Positions 51,947 to 60,801 of a stretch of DNA of 64,000 nucleotides are shown here, piece by piece. Source of the DNA: CAIZQW01 sp942493055. Lineage in GTDB: Bacteria; Verrucomicrobiota; Kiritimatiellia; RFP12; UBA1067. The position numbers and the translations under genes were made by a program. The stretch is from assembly GCA_942493055.1 (NCBI GenBank), contig OW818680.1, positions 3,720,001-3,784,000 on the forward strand, given 5' to 3'. The notes beneath the pieces are model-generated. The model did not search any database. It saw only the letters and a list, made by a program, of their open reading frames with translations, and was not told where the DNA came from. Numbering within the stretch: position 1 is the stretch's first letter; each line of letters starts with the position of its first letter.

Positions 51947-52625
51947 TTGCAGCCCCCCTAAGCCGATCACACGCAGGGGCGATGTATTGCTTGTCGATCT
52001 CGAAGCCAATAGCGTGGCGGCCCATGGCGCGAGCGGCCAACAGCGTAGAGCATGACCCGCAATAGGGATCAATAATCAAGTCGCCAGGTTCCGTGAACTC
52101 TGAAATCAGCCACAGCATCAACAGGACGGGCTTCTGTGTTGGATGGATGCGCTTGCTTCCCCTCTCGCTTGCCTTGCCTCCGCCGTTCCAATAGTGGCGG
52201 TAGATTGTCCGGTGCGTGTGAAAGGAGCACCATATATCCTCGTAGTCCCCGATGTCGTTTGTGTGGCATGGTCCGACGTTACAGGCCTTACGACCGCCAG
52301 CATGGGGGCAACGCTTGTCCCAGATCAACCAGGAGCCTTTGGCCGGAAGTAAGGTATGGTAATGCTGCCCCCCGAACAGAACGCATTTAAAGCGCAGTAA
52401 ATGCGAAGGGTCAAAGGGCTTGTCATCCCCCACAATTGGACGTGGGTTGCTGCTGTGAACCCACTTGATGCCATAGGGCGGATCGGAAACAATAACGACT
52501 CGGTTGGTGTCCGAGATTCGTGGAAGAAGATCCCGGCAGTCGCCGTGGATCAGAGCGACGTGGTCGTCGCGGTAGGCGGGTATAATATCCAGTGATTTTA
52601 TAACCGATGCCAATGGGCTTTTCAT
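51936..52625 (-). CDS. N6-adenine or N4-cytosine DNA methyltransferase
   Basis: Protein of 229 residues from ATG 52625; AAGGA lies 9 bases upstream. Motif IV is VIVSDPPYGIKWV (DPPY), the N6-adenine/N4-cytosine signature. The C-terminal part has IDPYCGSCSTLLAARAMGRH (motif I) followed by AIGFEID, so the order IV-then-I makes it a beta-class enzyme. HPTQKPVLLM, seen just before, is another family mark. The C5 methyltransferase overlaps its end. The longer frame to 52715 runs through the structured leader and was not used. Confidence 0.87.
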   Translation of the reverse strand: MKSPLASVIKSLDIIPAYRDDHVALIHGDCRDLLPRISDTNRVVIVSDPPYGIKWVHSSNPRPIVGDDKPFDPSHLLRFKCVLFGGQHYHTLLPAKGSWLIWDKRCPHAGGRKACNVGPCHTNDIGDYEDIWCSFHTHRTIYRHYWNGGGKASERGSKRIHPTQKPVLLMLWLISEFTEPGDLIIDPYCGSCSTLLAARAMGRHAIGFEIDKQYIAPACDRLRGAANEA

Positions 52626-52662
52626 CTTATCAGTCCTTTGATAAGCTACCCAACCTAACAAC

Positions 52663-52771
52663 AGCCACAGACGGCTTCGCCTGGCAGGTAACTTGTTCGG
52701 GACCGCGGTTCCCATGGGTTAGTCATGAGGTGGCAACCTCATGAACGAAGCCGTCACTACTCAGTGGCGGC
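52663..52771 (-). ncRNA. Structured RNA candidate upstream of the phage methyltransferase genes
   Basis: On the minus strand a 10-bp closing stem (52746-52755 with 52670-52679) surrounds a 9-bp hairpin with a 4-base loop (52736-52744 with 52723-52731), a 4-bp helix (52718-52721 with 52689-52692) and a GGGA/TCCC stem (52699-52702 with 52710-52713). Upstream, 52763-52771 can pair with 52750-52758, competing with the closing stem, which is a switch-like layout. It sits between the small acidic protein gene and the methyltransferase start at 52625. No known family is recognised. Confidence 0.5.
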
Positions 52772-52776
52772 TAAAA

Positions 52777-52959
52777 TCATTCAACATCTAGCTCGTAAAA
52801 CTCGACTGCCCACTCGTTTGGTTCAAGTGGCAATGGCGCAGGATTCCCTTCAGGCGGGGGAGGATCTGAAAATCCCTCTCCCTGAATAAAGTATGAAGAG
52901 CTGTTGTCTTCTACAACTGGAGGTGTAAAATCTCCGGAGTATTCGTCTTCTTCTGCCAT
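52777..52959 (-). CDS. Small acidic phage protein
   Basis: Protein of 60 residues, highly acidic and Pro-rich (MAEEDEYSGDFTPPVVEDN; GFSDPPPPEGNPAPLPLEPN). No family is recognised. It follows the tail-like gene 52963-53805 by 3 bases in the same direction, so it belongs to the phage structural operon. It could be a chaperone-like or tail-assembly accessory protein. Confidence 0.55.
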   Translation of the reverse strand: MAEEDEYSGDFTPPVVEDNSSSYFIQGEGFSDPPPPEGNPAPLPLEPNEWAVEFYELDVE

Positions 52960-52962
52960 TGA

Positions 52963-53805
52963 TTAAAACTCGCAATAGACCTGTATCACAAGTCCTCTGA
53001 TGTGCCTGGTGTACGTGCTCACATTCCGGCCAAGCCAATAGAACGGCATATAGTCCGCCGTCCAATTAGAATGGAGATAAAAGGTTCTGTTGGAATTGAT
53101 CCATGTAACCGTGGCGGCAGACAAGTCGTAGTAAGACCAACCGCCAGCATTGAACCTGGACAATCCCCAATATGAAAACGGATTCCATGATTCGACATCA
53201 ACCACATTCCACGAATTATCTGTGAGCAACTGTGCTGTTATTGACATGTCAGGACTTGAAGAAGCAAAAGACGGAACTTGCAAAGTAGAGGATACTCGAA
53301 AATTCAAAGCGCCGCCAATCGTTGTGACCGGCGCATACCAAACGTCGTCTATCACGTTGTAACTGGAGTTCAGTGTGAAATCACGCCACACCTCCCCGGG
53401 ACTTTCAAGCCAAATCCTAACGCCTGTTATGTTATACCCGGTCAAGAGTGACGGGAATTGGAATCGGTTGACAGCATGGACTTGAGTACATTCATTCTGC
53501 CAAGGATATCCTACCGTGACAGCACCGGCATTAGCCCCGCCTTGTTCAACAATATACATTGGTGTCGCCAGAGATGCTCCGGTTGACACCCATGCGCCAG
53601 TCCCTTGTGTCGGAAACCAATTCCAACATGCACTTTGCATCAATTGAAGCTGGGAGGCATTGTCTATATATTGGTTGGCTGTTGTCCTTGAACAGTAGGC
53701 ACCGGACATAAAAGGAAGTGAAAACCATCCGCTCTGCAATCTTATCAAACGCTTTGATGAAGACTGCATGCATAAACCATAACCTGCTTTTCTGGCGAGT
53801 GGCAT
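52963..53805 (-). CDS. Phage tail-associated protein of unknown function
   Basis: Protein of 280 residues without a recognised family. It has many Trp, Tyr and Asn residues and beta-strand-like stretches (WSYYDLSAATVTWINSNRTF; IRGLVIQVYC at the end), consistent with a tail-fibre or baseplate accessory protein. The first residues (MPLARKAGYGLCMQSSSKRL) are basic; ATG 53805 starts 4 bases after the stop of the tail-hub-like gene upstream. Its position at the end of the tail genes suggests a receptor-binding or tip component. Confidence 0.6.
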   Translation of the reverse strand: MPLARKAGYGLCMQSSSKRLIRLQSGWFSLPFMSGAYCSRTTANQYIDNASQLQLMQSACWNWFPTQGTGAWVSTGASLATPMYIVEQGGANAGAVTVGYPWQNECTQVHAVNRFQFPSLLTGYNITGVRIWLESPGEVWRDFTLNSSYNVIDDVWYAPVTTIGGALNFRVSSTLQVPSFASSSPDMSITAQLLTDNSWNVVDVESWNPFSYWGLSRFNAGGWSYYDLSAATVTWINSNRTFYLHSNWTADYMPFYWLGRNVSTYTRHIRGLVIQVYCEF

Positions 53806-53809
53806 ATTT

Positions 53810-56008
53810 TTAAGTTATCGTTACCGCTACTGGGATTGCTACGGATACACGGCCTTCGGCTGTGACCTCTAATAAGCGGCCACAAGGATCATACGTCATG
53901 GTCCTGTAAAAGAAATGGATCGTGGGAGTCGCATCCGATTCGGAATAACGAATGCGCGTCAAAACACTGACTTTAACGCCAGTCGTGTTGCTGGAAACGT
54001 TCCAGGTATTGGTGTAAGCTGCAAGCGTTCCAGGCGTTGGGGAAGCACCAAGCGAGATGTCTGTAACTGTGTAGCCGCTTGTCCTAGCCCTCTTGTCGGC
54101 GTGGACGTGGTCAGCCTTAGCCGCCTTAGTCGTAGCAGTAGCGCCCGCCGAGTTCGCGTCGGCGATTGTTTTTATGTCCGCGTCTGTGCTGCTTACGTTG
54201 CCGGCAATATCAGTAAGGTCTCCAGATGGAGCCCCACATAGGACAACAGCCTGTTGAGCCTTGAGCACCCCGTTATCCATGACGGGGATGTATGCCAGGC
54301 GCGGCTTGATTTCCCGGGAGCCGGTCACGACGGCCGCAGGGGATATCTGAGCGGGATCGAGATTAATAAGTTTGTTAAGATCCGCTGTGTCCTGAAAGCG
54401 ATTGATATGAAGAGCTGCGTTTGTAGAGCCGTCGCGTATTTCCTGCGCCCCGGTCGGGCCTTGTATGCCCGTTGCGGTTGATGCGCCAGTTATCAACGAT
54501 CTGGACTGTGCGTATAGCCGAGCTCTGGCCGTGCGCTCAAAAGATACGCGGGAATCAATATCAGTCCATGAAGGCGGTCCGAACTCGACGGAGGTTGTCC
54601 CGTTGTCTATATCTTCGGTTGCCCGACATACTAATGCGGACATTGTCGCCCACTCTGTACGGCCGTCTGTAAGGTTCAGCCGATGCCCTGGCAATGCCTG
54701 CCCTGTCGGCTCATCCTCTGTAATTGTGAGGCTTCCTTCGAAGTGAAGCTGAGCCCACTCGGTGTATAACGCCTGGGCAATACCTGAAGGGATATCCTCG
54801 CCTGGATCGAAAGACGCTAGGTTGCGATAGACCGTTTCTCCGTTGGGGCATCCTGTAGCCGTTACTTCGAGTGTGACCGTCTCCGTATGTTTGTCCACAA
54901 TATTGCCGTTGCCATCCTCCATGACACAAAGCGCGTCACACTGGATACGCTCGGGCTCGAATGACTGGTTCATCCAAGGCGTTTTTTCACCCTCCACCAG
55001 AATGTTGGCAAGATTGGTATCGTGCAGACGGTCGCCTCCGGATATTGTAATAGAGGTGTAGTCTTTAAGCCGGGGGACTCTGGCAAGCCACCAGGCCGAG
55101 TCGTTATAGTTGCTTGGGAACTGCTCGGCCTTGATGTACTGCGAGACGGTTGTAACGGTGTTGCCTCGAAGATCGAAGACGGCTGAGAGCACATCGGCGC
55201 CATAAGGATCGGCATTGGTCGGGTAAAGATCGCGAGTGGTCTGCGGTACGGATGCGCCGTCCACCGTGTTTTGCTTCTCATAGTAAATCGCAATCGCCGG
55301 GACTTGCAGGTCTGTGCGCTGAGCGATCGACAGTCCTGTTTTCCCGAGCACGGATATCGAGGCGGCCGTGAGTGCAGAGCGCTGCCCGTACTTCAGGACG
55401 GGGGTCTCGGTCGAGTAGTCAAACCATACGGCGCCGTGAGGATGATAGGACAGCGCCTTGATGAGTGCCTGGGCGCAGGTGATATTGGTCTGCTCGTCAT
55501 ACGGCGGTGTAATGCCGCCAGTGATGGCTTGGACCGTGCAGGGCGCTCCGGATGCAATGGCCACGTCAGCTATAGCCTGCATCTGCGGACCGGTTGCAAG
55601 ACGCGCTCCGTTGGCTTGCATGAAGAGCACGGCTCTAGGTTTGGAGATACTCGAGCCACCCTCTGCCCATGACTGGCGATACAAAGTTTTTTCAAACCAG
55701 CTCCAGGGACCATCAAGCCGGACATGGTACTGTTCGGACTGACCCGATCCTGAACGCGGGACGGAACGCACACGCCCACGGAAGTACCATTGATCGGTCG
55801 CGGCAACAAGGCTGTCGGTTGTCTGCCTGCGGATGGACACCAGTGCGTTGTATGTGAAGCTGACATCCTCGGTCAAGGCCAGCGCGGACGTAACATCAAA
55901 TTCAAAGGTGTCGATGCCGCTCAACACCAGCGTGCGCCGGAGGTTGCTGGCCCCGAGTGAGGCAAGGCTGATCCATGATCCTGTGCCTATGCGTGCCTGG
56001 TAGTACAT
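53810..56008 (-). CDS. Phage tail hub-like protein
   Basis: Protein of 732 residues. The N-terminal 300 residues resemble siphovirus tail-hub/tail-associated proteins (VLSGIDTFEFDVTSALAL; GPWSWFEKTLYRQSWAEG; DGPWSW-type joins between beta domains). The C-terminal part contains Ala/Thr/Gly-rich linkers and a domain near residues 640-732 (SGYTVTDISLGASPTPGTLA). Together with the tape-measure-like gene directly upstream, it would form the tail tip where the hub meets the fibre. Its start overlaps the upstream stop (ATG 56008 shares a base). No peptidase or lysozyme motif is recognised. Function is inferred from length, content and order. Confidence 0.65.
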   Translation of the reverse strand: MYYQARIGTGSWISLASLGASNLRRTLVLSGIDTFEFDVTSALALTEDVSFTYNALVSIRRQTTDSLVAATDQWYFRGRVRSVPRSGSGQSEQYHVRLDGPWSWFEKTLYRQSWAEGGSSISKPRAVLFMQANGARLATGPQMQAIADVAIASGAPCTVQAITGGITPPYDEQTNITCAQALIKALSYHPHGAVWFDYSTETPVLKYGQRSALTAASISVLGKTGLSIAQRTDLQVPAIAIYYEKQNTVDGASVPQTTRDLYPTNADPYGADVLSAVFDLRGNTVTTVSQYIKAEQFPSNYNDSAWWLARVPRLKDYTSITISGGDRLHDTNLANILVEGEKTPWMNQSFEPERIQCDALCVMEDGNGNIVDKHTETVTLEVTATGCPNGETVYRNLASFDPGEDIPSGIAQALYTEWAQLHFEGSLTITEDEPTGQALPGHRLNLTDGRTEWATMSALVCRATEDIDNGTTSVEFGPPSWTDIDSRVSFERTARARLYAQSRSLITGASTATGIQGPTGAQEIRDGSTNAALHINRFQDTADLNKLINLDPAQISPAAVVTGSREIKPRLAYIPVMDNGVLKAQQAVVLCGAPSGDLTDIAGNVSSTDADIKTIADANSAGATATTKAAKADHVHADKRARTSGYTVTDISLGASPTPGTLAAYTNTWNVSSNTTGVKVSVLTRIRYSESDATPTIHFFYRTMTYDPCGRLLEVTAEGRVSVAIPVAVTIT

Positions 56009-57285
56009 TACTGGTTCCTCTGTCGGGCTTCCTGATCCCGAAGCGCAGTTTTAATCTGGCGAAGATACTCCGTCCACTGCTTAATAGCGTCCACGGTCAA
56101 CTGCCCCTCTTCCTTGAGATACTTCAATGCGGAGACAACCGTTTGCTGATCGCTCGCGTTAAGGTCGGCCATCTCAGCATCTAGCGCGGATGCAGCCGGA
56201 CGCATTGCCTCTTGGCTGGAACGTGCCCGATCTGAATCAGAAATATCCAGTGAAGACACTTCATTTTGACGCCCCAATGCAGCGGCCTCCATACGCCGTT
56301 TAGCCGATGGCTGCAAACCTCTATTCCTCTTTGCTTCATCCGCTAGATTAACTCGATCCTGTTCAAGTTTCTCGATATCCTTTTGAATGGCCTCGGCATC
56401 ATCTCGCGCTTTTTTTGCCTCATCCTGCTTCGCCTTGATCTGCCCGGAGTTCTGTCCCCACGCATTTTGTGTATCCAGATCATCAGCCGCTTTCTCTGCA
56501 TCCCCCGCGCTGTTCACCGTCCTGCGAAGAATGGCTTTCTTTTGTAGTATCTCCTGGGCTTTTTTTTCAGAGGCTTCCCATAGTTCAACTTCTCGAGCTT
56601 TCATGCGGCTGTATTCTGCTTGCTCATTCTTTGAAGTATAATTACCGGTTATCTGCTGCTCGACGCGCGTATACTTCGCCTCGATCTCGGCCCGCTGTGT
56701 CTCGTCAGTCGTTCCCTTCAGCTCTGTAAGCTTAGCCTGTCTGGCGGTCGCAAGCTCAAACTCCTTGTTGGCTTCGTTTGTCGCCAAGGTACGCTCGAGC
56801 TCTATGTCGCGCAATTTCGAGACGCGTTCCATTGCGATTGCCTGTCTGTTGTAGGCATTGGTAACGGCCTCAATCATATCTGCCCGAGACTTAGCGTTGA
56901 ATTCGGCGACCGCCTGTGCCGCCTTCGTTGCATACTCCGCGATCTTTGAGAACACAGTATAAGCGAGGGTAAGTGCGGCCATAACGAGGGACACGGTTGT
57001 CAGTGCCGCGCCCAGGGCTTTGATCTTTGTTATCAACGGAACCAGGGCAGTAGCTGCACCTCCAAAGTTTCCATTCATCGCGGCGGTCGCAGCGGACATG
57101 ACGTTCATTCCGTCTGCTCCGCGCTGGCCAGCCTCCTGTACATCCTTGCCAGTCTTCTTGGCTGTTTCGGATGCCTTGGTGTTTGCGGCGGCAAGGTCTG
57201 TGCCCACGGCTTTGGCGGCGGCCGTTGTTCCGGCTCCGTCGTAGGTTGACCGGATGCGCATCAGCAATTCTTTTACAGCGTTCAT
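56008..57285 (-). CDS. Short tape-measure-like protein
   Basis: Protein of 425 residues: an N-terminal Ala/Gly-rich region with two hydrophobic stretches (residues about 75-115: GGAATALVPLITKIKALGAA, VSLVMAALTLAYTVFSKIA) and a long C-terminal coiled coil full of Lys, Glu and Ala. Tape-measure proteins run through the tail tube and set its length; this one is short, so the tail may be short or the protein a partial tape measure. It overlaps the virion-morphogenesis-like gene (ATGA at 57282-57285) and abuts the hub-like gene. Confidence 0.6.
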   Translation of the reverse strand: MNAVKELLMRIRSTYDGAGTTAAAKAVGTDLAAANTKASETAKKTGKDVQEAGQRGADGMNVMSAATAAMNGNFGGAATALVPLITKIKALGAALTTVSLVMAALTLAYTVFSKIAEYATKAAQAVAEFNAKSRADMIEAVTNAYNRQAIAMERVSKLRDIELERTLATNEANKEFELATARQAKLTELKGTTDETQRAEIEAKYTRVEQQITGNYTSKNEQAEYSRMKAREVELWEASEKKAQEILQKKAILRRTVNSAGDAEKAADDLDTQNAWGQNSGQIKAKQDEAKKARDDAEAIQKDIEKLEQDRVNLADEAKRNRGLQPSAKRRMEAAALGRQNEVSSLDISDSDRARSSQEAMRPAASALDAEMADLNASDQQTVVSALKYLKEEGQLTVDAIKQWTEYLRQIKTALRDQEARQRNQ

Positions 57286-57857
57286 TTCTGGAAGTGCTCC
57301 ATTATTGCCATCACGGCATTTTCGGTTAGTGCGCCGGCAGACGGCAGCACGGTTGCATCGGCCTTGTGCACGGTCTGCGGAACCAGCCGGAAGAGGATGC
57401 CGATCATGCCGTTTGATTTCTTGCCAGCGAGATAGGCCTTGCCGAGCTTGCGCGACTTGATCAGGAATAGGCCGGAGTAATCCCCGGGTGTATGCTGCTC
57501 CGCTTCAGGTGTCGGGATGGCCAGCATGCGGATCGGACGGCCTGTGACCAGGGACGGGCGGCCGGACGGTTTCACGATGCCGCCGAAGTAACGCAGGGCA
57601 AGCCCTTCGTGCTGTATCCGGACAAGGGCGTCGCCTTCGTTTGTCTCGCTCGAGACCGCATCAGCCGCGGCTGCATAGAAGTTGAACATGTGCCCGGCCT
57701 TGTGGCGGGTGTTGGACAGGTTGAACAAGTGTGCAGCCACGAACGTCTCAGATGATTTTGCTACGATCTTGGCAACACGCGAAGGCTTGGCCTTGCCGAC
57801 TGCATCGGCAATCGCCTGGCGGGCTTCTTGGTTGTCGAGTGTGATCGTGAGCATCAT
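57282..57857 (-). CDS. Phage virion-morphogenesis/tail-completion-like protein
   Basis: Protein of 191 residues. The segment GLALRYFGGIVKPSGRPSL followed by GRPIRMLAIPTPEAEQHT resembles the Mu gpG/virion-morphogenesis pattern (FGG..xPxx..xLAIP). The N-terminus has a helical segment (NQEARQAIADAVGKAKPSRV). It overlaps both neighbours by four bases, between the head-morphogenesis and tape-measure-like genes. That position suits a head-tail joining or tail-completion role. The assignment is tentative. Confidence 0.55.
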   Translation of the reverse strand: MMLTITLDNQEARQAIADAVGKAKPSRVAKIVAKSSETFVAAHLFNLSNTRHKAGHMFNFYAAAADAVSSETNEGDALVRIQHEGLALRYFGGIVKPSGRPSLVTGRPIRMLAIPTPEAEQHTPGDYSGLFLIKSRKLGKAYLAGKKSNGMIGILFRLVPQTVHKADATVLPSAGALTENAVMAIMEHFQK

Positions 57858-59032
57858 GACTTTTGCCTCATGCTGTGGACGCTGAGCTTGGGCGATGAGC
57901 CGCTGCCGATCTTGAAAGTGATGACCTCGCCGCTTGCGGCTTCAAAGGTGACTGTCTCGCCCGTGTAACGGGACCGCTCGGTCACGGTCGACGGCCGCCA
58001 TGTGCCGCGACCTTTGATAAGGGCCGGAATGCGCTTCAGCTCGTCGGCTCCGAAGAGCGCCGTGTCTGCTGCCGAAACGGAAAGCGATGTGGTTGCCGGG
58101 ACAATGGTCGAGGCGGCATCGGAAACGGCCTTGGCTTGGCTCCCAAGCAATCCGAAAACCGCCATGGCTGATTGACCCGCCTTTTCAGCGGACGCGACCT
58201 GGTCGATTACGGAGGCAGACGGCGCGATGTACACGCGGCCCCCTGAAACGGTGGCGCGTTCGCCAAACGCCTGAGTCCACTCGCGCACGATATCCTCATC
58301 CATTCCTTCGACGGATGAAGAGGCCACTTCCTGCATCGGGTCACGGGCTGGCTTGGCCAGCTCGGTTGCAAGGCCAGTGTCCAGGGGGACACCTGCGGCT
58401 TTGGCCTTGGCTCGGGAAACCGGACGTTGGCGCATGCCCGTGTTGTAATCAAGGGGGTCATACGGCGAACCGAAACGGGAGACCAGTGCGAAGATAGGAT
58501 CGTTGACCATGGCGATGAACGGGCCGTCTTTCGACGTGGCGAACGTCGCGGTTGTATTCCCGTCTCCGAGCTGGGCGCGGGCTTCGTTCCAGCGTGTGCG
58601 CCAGTCGCGTTCCTTCCGCTTGGCTACGGCGCGAAAGAGTTCAAGGGCTGGGAAGTCCTGGAGCGTCTCATCATCCTGGAGGGAGCGCCACTTGGCATAG
58701 CCTTGAGCCCTCTGCGTATTCTGGTTGATGACAAGGGCGGTCCGCGTATCCGAGGAGAGGTCTTCGAGCGAGCCGCGCTTGTCCGGGTCCGGCTGATAGC
58801 CTAGCTCGTTGAGGCGGCGCTTCATGTTGGTGCGGATCTGTGCGGGGCTCATGCCACCGTCGAGCGCCTTGGTGATATCGTCACGCGTGTTGGACAGATG
58901 ATCCGCGTAGACGGTCTGAGCAGAGAAAAATGACTGCTCGCGCAACGCCTGTGGAATATGCACGGCGATCTCCTCGGAACTCAGACGGGTTCCGACAGGG
59001 ATGGTCGATTTCAGGAATTGCGCGGCAGTCAT
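57854..59032 (-). CDS. Phage head-morphogenesis (Mu gpF-like) protein
   Basis: Protein of 392 residues with the phage Mu gpF/head-morphogenesis pattern: KERDWRTRWNEARAQLGDG, then MVNDPIFALVSRFGSPYDPL and DYNTGMRQRPVSRAKAKAAG. In Mu-like phages this minor protein is placed in the capsid early in assembly. The C-terminal 150 residues differ from family (STIVPATTSLSVSAADTALF) and may be phage-specific. It overlaps the virion-morphogenesis-like gene by four bases. The 110-residue fragment at 37.25-37.67 kb carries a different, Cys-rich, gpF tail. Confidence 0.68.
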   Translation of the reverse strand: MTAAQFLKSTIPVGTRLSSEEIAVHIPQALREQSFFSAQTVYADHLSNTRDDITKALDGGMSPAQIRTNMKRRLNELGYQPDPDKRGSLEDLSSDTRTALVINQNTQRAQGYAKWRSLQDDETLQDFPALELFRAVAKRKERDWRTRWNEARAQLGDGNTTATFATSKDGPFIAMVNDPIFALVSRFGSPYDPLDYNTGMRQRPVSRAKAKAAGVPLDTGLATELAKPARDPMQEVASSSVEGMDEDIVREWTQAFGERATVSGGRVYIAPSASVIDQVASAEKAGQSAMAVFGLLGSQAKAVSDAASTIVPATTSLSVSAADTALFGADELKRIPALIKGRGTWRPSTVTERSRYTGETVTFEAASGEVITFKIGSGSSPKLSVHSMRQKS

Positions 59033-59068
59033 TCTGTTTGAGTCCTCTCATGATTCAGGTCAGGCGCG

Positions 59069-59503
59069 TCACTGTCGGGCGATGATCCGGTATGGGATCG
59101 TCACGGCTGACGGGTTGGCGGCTTTGGTAATCGTGAACCTGATCTGGCTGCTTGTCACCCGGACCAGATTTGTAACCCCCCCCACAACAACAGCCACCAT
59201 TGGCGTGATCGCGCTTCCGGAGTTAGTTGTCGAGCTTGCACTGCCCAGGGACGTGGCGACCCCGATGTCCATCGCCGCAATGGCAACGGACACCGTGCCG
59301 GTCGCCCCGACGCATGGGCCGATCACGATGCGGTCGATCTCCATGGCCGAGGAGGTGAAGTCCTTTGTCTCCACCGTGTTCGTTGATGCGGCGGCGATGG
59401 CCAGTTCACCATCGAGGGGGATTGCCGCGGCCTGAAGCTGCGGCACCATCATAGCCATACCGAGTATGGCGATCAGAAGCATTCCTATTTTTGCTTTACG
59501 CAT
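59069..59503 (-). CDS. Exported small protein in the phage cluster
   Basis: Protein of 144 residues from ATG 59503 (an extra 28 upstream codons are not supported). Signal peptide GMLLIAILGMAMMVPQLQAA. The mature part is rich in Ala, Thr and Val with a beta-like composition (PCVGATGTVSVAIAAMDIGV). Exported proteins are unusual within phage head and tail operons. It could be a surface-decoration, superinfection-exclusion or host-derived cargo protein. No family is recognised. Confidence 0.6.
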   Translation of the reverse strand: MRKAKIGMLLIAILGMAMMVPQLQAAAIPLDGELAIAAASTNTVETKDFTSSAMEIDRIVIGPCVGATGTVSVAIAAMDIGVATSLGSASSTTNSGSAITPMVAVVVGGVTNLVRVTSSQIRFTITKAANPSAVTIPYRIIARQ

Positions 59504-59552
59504 TGTGTATCCTTTTTTTTGTATCCCGGAACCGACATGGTTCCGGAAGATG

Positions 59553-60110
59553 TTACGGGGTTGCCGCGGGCAGGGCACAGGAGCCATCCGTGCAGGCTGC
59601 TTTGGCTGCTGCTGTAGCGGCGGCTTTTTCTGTGTCAGTCAATGTGACACCTTTGTTCACGCCAAGCCAGCCGAACAAGGCATTGGCTGCGGTAGACATG
59701 AAGTCCGGATTATTACCTGCTGCGCCACTGGCCGTGGCACCGGCTCCGACAGCGGCCTTGATATCCGGCTTGATGTCGGTTGTCTGCACAGGAGAGGAGG
59801 TCTGCGAGTCGCCGCCTCCGGACGCATCAGCATAGATGCCATCCCCAATCGTGACCGTGAACGTGACGGTGTTACTCGACCCGTTAATCACGAGGCTGGG
59901 TTCCTGATCCCCGTAGGAGGCATCATTCGCCCGGCTGGCCGGAGTCAAATTCTGGCATCCGGCAAACAGCACAATGGCCAAAAGCACGGTCGCCGACGTG
60001 ACAGCCTTCCCGACACCTTTGAGTTTCGACGCGAGTTTGCTTGCCTTCTGTTTCATTTTTTCCTCTTTCTCTGCCATCTTGGCAGGTTTTGATTTTTCTT
60101 CCTTGTTCAT
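59553..60110 (-). CDS. Lipoprotein with basic coiled N-terminus
   Basis: Protein of 185 residues. A Lys/Glu-rich N-terminal stretch of 45 residues (EEKSKPAKMAEKEEKMKQKA) precedes a hydrophobic segment ending in the lipobox VLFAGC, so the N-region is unusually long for a lipoprotein signal. The mature part is Ala/Gly/Thr-rich (GAGATASGAAGNNPDFMST; KAAATAAAKAACTDGSC). It overlaps the next upstream gene by four bases. A phage-encoded lipoprotein could block superinfection; this is only inference. Confidence 0.55.
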   Translation of the reverse strand: MNKEEKSKPAKMAEKEEKMKQKASKLASKLKGVGKAVTSATVLLAIVLFAGCQNLTPASRANDASYGDQEPSLVINGSSNTVTFTVTIGDGIYADASGGGDSQTSSPVQTTDIKPDIKAAVGAGATASGAAGNNPDFMSTAANALFGWLGVNKGVTLTDTEKAAATAAAKAACTDGSCALPAATP

Positions 60111-60460
60111 TTTGCGGAGCCTTTCAGTGTGCCCGACTCCACCAGGGCGTTGTGTACGATGGATATCCAGGAGGCGATCTCGACAAGCTGCTTGCTGTCG
60201 GGGGTGACTCCGGTTGCCGCCGTGTACTTTTCAACGAATTTCCCCAGAACGAAATCCGCACGAGCCGCACCCTTGTTAGGTGTATCGTCCGGGATCGCAT
60301 CCATCGCCGCTTTGCAGAGCGTGATTGCGAGCCCCTCGTATTTCTTAAACGGCAGACCTTGCTGGGAAGCAAGCCACTTAACCAGGTACGTTGCGAACGC
60401 ACCTGCGATCAACGCCATGACAGCGTTCGTCTGCAATAACGAGATGATCATATTGCCCAT
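60107..60460 (-). CDS. Small membrane protein (holin-like?)
   Basis: Protein of 117 residues with one hydrophobic N-terminal segment (ISLLQTNAVMALIAGAFATY, residues 5-26) and a soluble C-terminal 90 residues. A single N-terminal membrane helix near structural genes would suit a holin or spanin-like role, but no holin family signature is visible and no endolysin gene lies next to it. It overlaps both neighbouring genes. Confidence 0.5.
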   Translation of the reverse strand: MGNMIISLLQTNAVMALIAGAFATYLVKWLASQQGLPFKKYEGLAITLCKAAMDAIPDDTPNKGAARADFVLGKFVEKYTAATGVTPDSKQLVEIASWISIVHNALVESGTLKGSAK

Positions 60461-60801
60461 TACTTTGTCTCCTTTTTTGTGTTGTTGTTTTTGAGATTGT
60501 CGTTTTCTTTTTTGAGAGCGTCTCGCTCGGCCTTGATGGCTTCGAGCTTCTCGCGCCTGGAATCCTTCGACTGCTTGCCTAAAACCTTCTCGACCTTCTG
60601 TGTGGTCACGCAGCCATGCAGCCCGTTTGTCCAGGTCAATATCATGCGACCATCCTGCGTGTGCTCTTTCTTGATGATCACCGGGCGGGTCACGATCACC
60701 TTAAGCGCGGCGCGGCGTTCGGGTGTCAGCCATTGCTCAGGCTTCTTGGCTGCAACGGCCGTGCATGCGGCAAGCAGGAGTATTGCAATTGTGCGTTTCA
60801 T
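60460..60801 (-). CDS. Small exported coiled-coil protein
   Basis: Protein of 113 residues. Signal peptide (TIAILLLAACTAVAA), then a short beta-like region (LTPERRAALKVIVTRPVII, TWTNGLHGCVTTQKVEKVL) and a C-terminal Lys/Glu/Asn coiled coil (LEAIKAERDALKKENDNLK). It could be a periplasmic lysis accessory (spanin-like) given size and placement, but this is not supported by a family motif. Confidence 0.5.
   Translation of the reverse strand: MKRTIAILLLAACTAVAAKKPEQWLTPERRAALKVIVTRPVIIKKEHTQDGRMILTWTNGLHGCVTTQKVEKVLGKQSKDSRREKLEAIKAERDALKKENDNLKNNNTKKETK

Noticed and set aside
52660..52771. Hammerhead or HDV-like self-cleaving ribozyme
   Set aside because: The fold is clear but no hammerhead core (CUGAUGA ... 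GAAA) or HDV pairing pattern was found on either strand.
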